Positions 60,716 through 64,000 of a DNA stretch of 64,000 nt are shown piece by piece. The notes under the pieces are model-generated. The model saw only the letters and a list, made by a program, of their open reading frames with translations. It searched no databases and was not told where the DNA came from. The position numbers and the translations under genes were made by a program. Numbering within the stretch: the stretch's first letter is position 1; each line of letters begins with the position of its first letter. This DNA is from an uncultured Collinsella sp. (lineage in GTDB: Bacteria; Actinomycetota; Coriobacteriia; Coriobacteriales; Coriobacteriaceae): NCBI GenBank assembly GCA_900542085.1, contig UQMK01000011.1, forward strand, positions 1 through 64,000, read 5' to 3'.

Positions 60716-62152
60716 TTAAAGTTCGAGCTCGTTGAGGCGCAGGATTGCCACGATGTAAATCTTGAGTGCTTGCTTGAGCTGCTCCTCGTTGGCGCACTCG
60801 TTGGGGCCGTGCATCTGGCCGCCCCATGCGGGCAGCTCCAGGCCGGTCTCCTCGGGGCCAAACGATACGGCGCGGGCAAAGTTGCGCGCGTACGTGCCGC
60901 CGCCCATGGCAAAGGGCTCGGCATGCTTGCCCGTAAACTCGTTATAGGTATCGATAAGCGCCTTCACGGCCGGATCGTCGGCAGAGACCGAGAACGGCAC
61001 TTTTGCACGACCCACACGGTACGTCACGCCAAAGCGTCCCACGAGCGGCTCGAGCTGCTCGCAAATGGTATCGGCACTGGTGCTATCGGGGAAACGCACG
61101 TCAATGACCTGCTCGATGTGACCATCCACCACACGGATGACGCCGGGGTTGCAGGTGAGCGGGCCAAACGCGGGGCTCGTCGCATCGATACCCAGGCCGC
61201 GGCCATAGGCGTCCGCATGCACAAAGGCCAGAAACTTGACAAACTCGTGCTCGGCAGGCGTCAGTAGGCGCTCGTCACGGGCGCCAAACGCGTCTTCTGC
61301 CTCGCGCAGATACGCCACGATGAGGCCGACGGCATTGATCGTTCCTTCGGGCATCGAGGCATGACCGCCAATGCCGTGGGCGAAAATCTGCGCATGCCCG
61401 TTATCGAGCGTCGTGATCTCCAGGCGGTCGGCGTTCTCAACGGGTGCCGGAAGCTCATCGGCGGCAATCGCGAGCTCGCAGATAGACTGCGACGGAATGG
61501 CGTTGCTCGCCTCGGCACCGCTCCACGATACGATGCGCCCACCGTCGATCTTGGGGCTCACAAACGTCGCCCCAAACTGGCCCTTCTCGGCATTGCAGAC
61601 CGGGAACTCGGCATCGGGCGTAAACAGAAAGTCGGGGTTCGCGTGGTTCTCCAGATAATGGTGAACGTCGGACATGCCCACTTCCTCATCGCAGCCCAAC
61701 AGCGCGCGGAAGGTATAGCGCGGCACAATGCCGTGCTTGAGCAGGTAGGCGCCGGCGTAGAGCGACAACACCGCCGGGCCCTTGTCGTCGATCACGCCGC
61801 GGCCGAGCAGCCAGCCCTCGCGACGCTCCATCGCAAACGGGTCGGTGTTCCAACCGGGGCCGGCGGGCACCACGTCCACATGGCAGATAGTCGCGAGCTG
61901 CTTATCGCCGCGACCCGGAATATCGGCGATTCCCACAAAGCCCTCGTCATCGCTCGTCTGGTAGCCGAGCTTTTGCGCGATACCGAGTGCGCAATCGAGC
62001 GCATCACGAACCGGGCGGCCAAACGGCGCACCGGGCTCCGCATCGGCAGCAACGGCCACAGACGGATAGCTCACCAGCTGCTCGATATCAGCGACGACAT
62101 CTTCCCAGACCTCGTCGACATACTCGGCAACGCTCTGCTCCACCTGATTCAT
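60716..62152 (-). CDS. M20 dipeptidase (PepV/Sapep-like)
   Basis: A 478-residue metallopeptidase of the M20 family, close to PepV. The metal ligands are in ICHVDVVP, GVIDDKGP, GCDEEVGMS and FTPDAEFP, and HGPNECANE near the end. The dimerisation or lid domain lies between 185 and 390. AAGGAGG precedes the ATG at 62152. It would cleave dipeptides such as beta-Ala- or Xaa-His. It differs from the M20 remnant at 41270. Confidence 0.9.
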   Translation of the reverse strand: MNQVEQSVAEYVDEVWEDVVADIEQLVSYPSVAVAADAEPGAPFGRPVRDALDCALGIAQKLGYQTSDDEGFVGIADIPGRGDKQLATICHVDVVPAGPGWNTDPFAMERREGWLLGRGVIDDKGPAVLSLYAGAYLLKHGIVPRYTFRALLGCDEEVGMSDVHHYLENHANPDFLFTPDAEFPVCNAEKGQFGATFVSPKIDGGRIVSWSGAEASNAIPSQSICELAIAADELPAPVENADRLEITTLDNGHAQIFAHGIGGHASMPEGTINAVGLIVAYLREAEDAFGARDERLLTPAEHEFVKFLAFVHADAYGRGLGIDATSPAFGPLTCNPGVIRVVDGHIEQVIDVRFPDSTSADTICEQLEPLVGRFGVTYRVGRAKVPFSVSADDPAVKALIDTYNEFTGKHAEPFAMGGGTYARNFARAVSFGPEETGLELPAWGGQMHGPNECANEEQLKQALKIYIVAILRLNELEL

Positions 62153-62206
62153 GGACGACCTCCTTACCAATGAGCAGCGGGCACGCCCGCCCCTCACATC
62201 ACGTCA

Positions 62207-62869
62207 TTAGATAGCGAAAAGTTTAGCAAGCTCGGCCACCGAGTGCACCACCGCATCGGCACCCGCCGCCTCGTGCTCGCCCGGCGCCGCCGCGCCCGAA
62301 TAGATGCCGACGCACGGCACGCCCATCGCGTGCGCGCCCTCCACATCGTTAAAGCGATCGCCGATCATCACGGCGTCGTCGGCCGTCGCGCCCAGAGCCG
62401 CCAGCGCATCGCGGACCGAATCCGCCTTGATCTCGCGTCCCTGCGGCGGATTCATGCCGACCACCGCCTCAAACTGAGAAAGCCCGAGCTCACGTACCAT
62501 GTCGATGCACTTTGCCTCCATGCGCGACGTCGCCACGGCCATACGTTTGCCCTGGGCGACCAACCCATCCAGCAGCTCGGGGATCCCATCGAACACGGGG
62601 TACTCTTCCGGTCCCAGCTCATCAAAAAAGGCGCGGTACTCGTCGGCCACCACAAGCGACTCCTCGCGGGAAAAGCCGTAAAAGTCGTGAAAGCTCTTCC
62701 ACAGGGGCGGCCCGATCATGCGGCGCAGATCACCCATCTGCGCCTCCGAAAACCCACGCGCAGTCAGCGTCTTGCGCGTCGAGGTCATCACCGCCCGACC
62801 CGTATCGGCCACCGTGCCATCGAAATCGAACAGCACGACCGGCCGTTTGCCTATCTCCAACGCCCCCAT
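62207..62869 (-). CDS. HAD phosphatase, Gph-like
   Basis: A 220-residue HAD phosphatase with an alpha-helical cap, of the phosphoglycolate phosphatase type. Motif I is VLFDFDGTVADTG, motif II VATSRMEAK and motif IV IGDRFNDVEGAHAMG. The ATG at 62869 has AGAGGA six bases before it. Substrate is unknown. Confidence 0.87.
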   Translation of the reverse strand: MGALEIGKRPVVLFDFDGTVADTGRAVMTSTRKTLTARGFSEAQMGDLRRMIGPPLWKSFHDFYGFSREESLVVADEYRAFFDELGPEEYPVFDGIPELLDGLVAQGKRMAVATSRMEAKCIDMVRELGLSQFEAVVGMNPPQGREIKADSVRDALAALGATADDAVMIGDRFNDVEGAHAMGVPCVGIYSGAAAPGEHEAAGADAVVHSVAELAKLFAI

Positions 62870-62918
62870 CGGCATTCCTCTTCCCCAGTTGACGATTTCC
62901 ACACCGACACTTCAAACT

Positions 62919-62934
62919 GTTGACTATTCAACAA
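62919..62934. promoter_or_regulatory. Small dyad between the HAD and DegV genes
   Basis: TGTTGA-CTAT-TCAACA lies in the divergent gap, about 90 bases before the DegV start. A TATACT at 62964 could be the -10 element for the degV gene. A regulator site is plausible. Confidence 0.35.
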
Positions 62935-63025
62935 TTGAACCTAGTAATGTGGAACGACTCTACTATACTTGTCGCACTTTGCTCTCAGAAGGCGGCGTGC
63001 AAGCGCCCCAACGAAAGGTGCAATT

Positions 63026-63886
63026 ATGTCTTTTGCCATCATAACCGACTCCACGTCGGACATCTCCCCCGCCCGCGCCCAAGAGCTCGGCATTTACGTG
63101 ATTCCGCTGCATGTGATTATCGAGGGCGAGGACCTGCTCGACCAGGTGCAGATTACCGCCCAGGAGTACGTCGCGCGCATGGCCGGCTCCGAGCAGCTGC
63201 CGCACACCTCGCAGCCGAGCGCCGGTGAGTTCAAGGAGCTCTTCGATCGCGTGCTCGCCGACGGCCACGACAGCGCCATCTTTATCTCGCTGTGCAGCGA
63301 GTGGTCTGCCTGCTACGCCAACGCGTGCCAGGTTGCCGATACCCACGAGCTCGACGTGCGCTGCATCGACTCGCGCACCGGCTCGGCTGCCGAGGGCCTG
63401 CTGGTGGAGTACGCGCTGGCCATGCGCGAGGACGGCCGCAGCCTGGACGAGACCGAGGCGCAGATCCGAGCGACGCTGCCCGACGCCCACCTGCTGCTGA
63501 TTCCCCGCACGCTCGAGAACCTCGTTAAGAACGGCCGCGCGCCCAAACTCGCCGGCCAGCTCACGCAGATGCTCAACATTCGCCTGGCCGTTTCGCCGGA
63601 GTGGAAATCGGGCGAGATCAAGGCCATCAAAAAGGGCCGCGGCGCCAAGCGCATCGTTGCCAACACCATGGCCGATTGCCTCGCATTTTTGACCGAGCAT
63701 CCGGGCTCCAGTGTGCGTGTGCTCACGACCGGCGCCGCCGAGGAGCAGGAGCTCGTCAGCCATGCACTCGCAGGCCAAGATTACGTAGACGCCGGCACCG
63801 GCCCCATCGGCTGCACCATCGCCACCCACGTAGGCGTCGACGCCATCGCCATCAGCTACTGCCCCCGCTACCGGCCCATCCACTAG
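63026..63886 (+). CDS. DegV family fatty-acid-binding protein (second copy)
   Basis: A 286-residue DegV protein, a paralogue of the one at 4783. The opening FAIITDSTSDISP, the PHTSQPSAGEFKELF segment, LLIPRTLENLVKNGR, and GCTIATHVGVDAIAIS are typical. Having two FakB-like proteins is common, because each prefers a different fatty acid. AAAGG precedes the ATG at 63026. Family B palindrome follows. Confidence 0.9.
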   Translation: MSFAIITDSTSDISPARAQELGIYVIPLHVIIEGEDLLDQVQITAQEYVARMAGSEQLPHTSQPSAGEFKELFDRVLADGHDSAIFISLCSEWSACYANACQVADTHELDVRCIDSRTGSAAEGLLVEYALAMREDGRSLDETEAQIRATLPDAHLLLIPRTLENLVKNGRAPKLAGQLTQMLNIRLAVSPEWKSGEIKAIKKGRGAKRIVANTMADCLAFLTEHPGSSVRVLTTGAAEEQELVSHALAGQDYVDAGTGPIGCTIATHVGVDAIAISYCPRYRPIH

Positions 63887-63901
63887 GGGCACCTTTACCA
63901 C

Positions 63902-63964
63902 TTGCGGTGGAATAGGGACTGTTTTTGGCTTATCAGCCGCAAATCAATCCCTATTCCACCGCAA
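63902..63964. repeat. Palindrome family B, copy 3
   Basis: Perfect 17-base arms TTGCGGTGGAATAGGGA (63902-63918) and its complement (63948-63964), 16 bases past the degV stop. It is related to 13994 and 60626. Confidence 0.85.
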
Positions 63965-63979
63965 CTTAGAAGCAGTTCA

Positions 63980-63995
63980 TTTGGGACGGGGCTAA
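63980..63995. repeat. Intergenic repeat family E, copy 3
   Basis: TTTGGGACGGGGCTAA at the window end is the reverse complement of the motif at 45-60. Its extent beyond the window cannot be seen. Confidence 0.5.
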
Positions 63996-64000
63996 AAAGA

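Overview
The window looks like a chromosomal segment of a Coriobacteriia gut actinobacterium, most probably Collinsella. The evidence is a GC-rich genome with strong Shine-Dalgarno sites, an ATP-type PEP carboxykinase, two DegV proteins, a Tat-type PstS lipoprotein, and many intergenic palindromes that recur in families. The genus is an inference from gene content; no rRNA gene is present to confirm it.

Layout. 1-14 kb is housekeeping: a PflX-like radical SAM protein, a candidate 6S RNA, a TagO/WecA-type glycosyl-1-phosphate transferase, trpS, an O6-alkylguanine transferase, DegV with a MarR regulator, a B3/4-domain protein, pckA, a flippase-like membrane protein, an ApaH-like phosphatase and a K+/H+-type antiporter.

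14-37 kb is a defence island on the minus strand: a type 1 BREX system read in the order brxA, brxB, brxC, pglX, pglZ, brxL, followed by two unrecognised genes. Its pglX is in two pieces. An 835-residue methyltransferase half (29367-31874) and a 322-residue C-terminal half (20909-21877) are separated by about 7.5 kb. That gap holds a PrrC/RloC-like ATPase with a candidate anticodon-nuclease triad, a RecQ-like helicase, and an opposite-strand DUF3800 gene flanked by two similar short structured RNAs. GC content changes sharply inside pglX and stays low through the ATPase gene, so part of the cargo was probably acquired horizontally. A dyad of the form TTRTTG-NN-CAACAA lies upstream of brxA, of the helicase and of the pglX C-terminal half.

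37-48 kb carries serC and serA, then a variable spot (an unusual PD-(D/E)XK-like protein and a frameshifted M20 peptidase remnant), then a DUF1015-like gene that usually follows serA. After these come two histidine phosphatases, a nitroreductase, an HdeD-like membrane protein, a YaiI protein, a His-rich metal exporter and a DnaQ-like exonuclease.

48-54 kb holds a second member of the PD-(D/E)XK-like family, then a metal-resistance cluster: an ArsR/SmtB sensor with a complete alpha-5 metal site, a free-standing HMA protein and a P1B ATPase, with matching operators, followed by a DtxR-type regulator.

54-64 kb contains a Cof-type HAD hydrolase, an ABC-F ATPase, the pstSCAB phosphate operon, a PepV-like M20 dipeptidase, a second HAD phosphatase and a second DegV protein.

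At least five families of short palindromic or unit repeats sit in the gaps between genes, several acting as plausible terminators.
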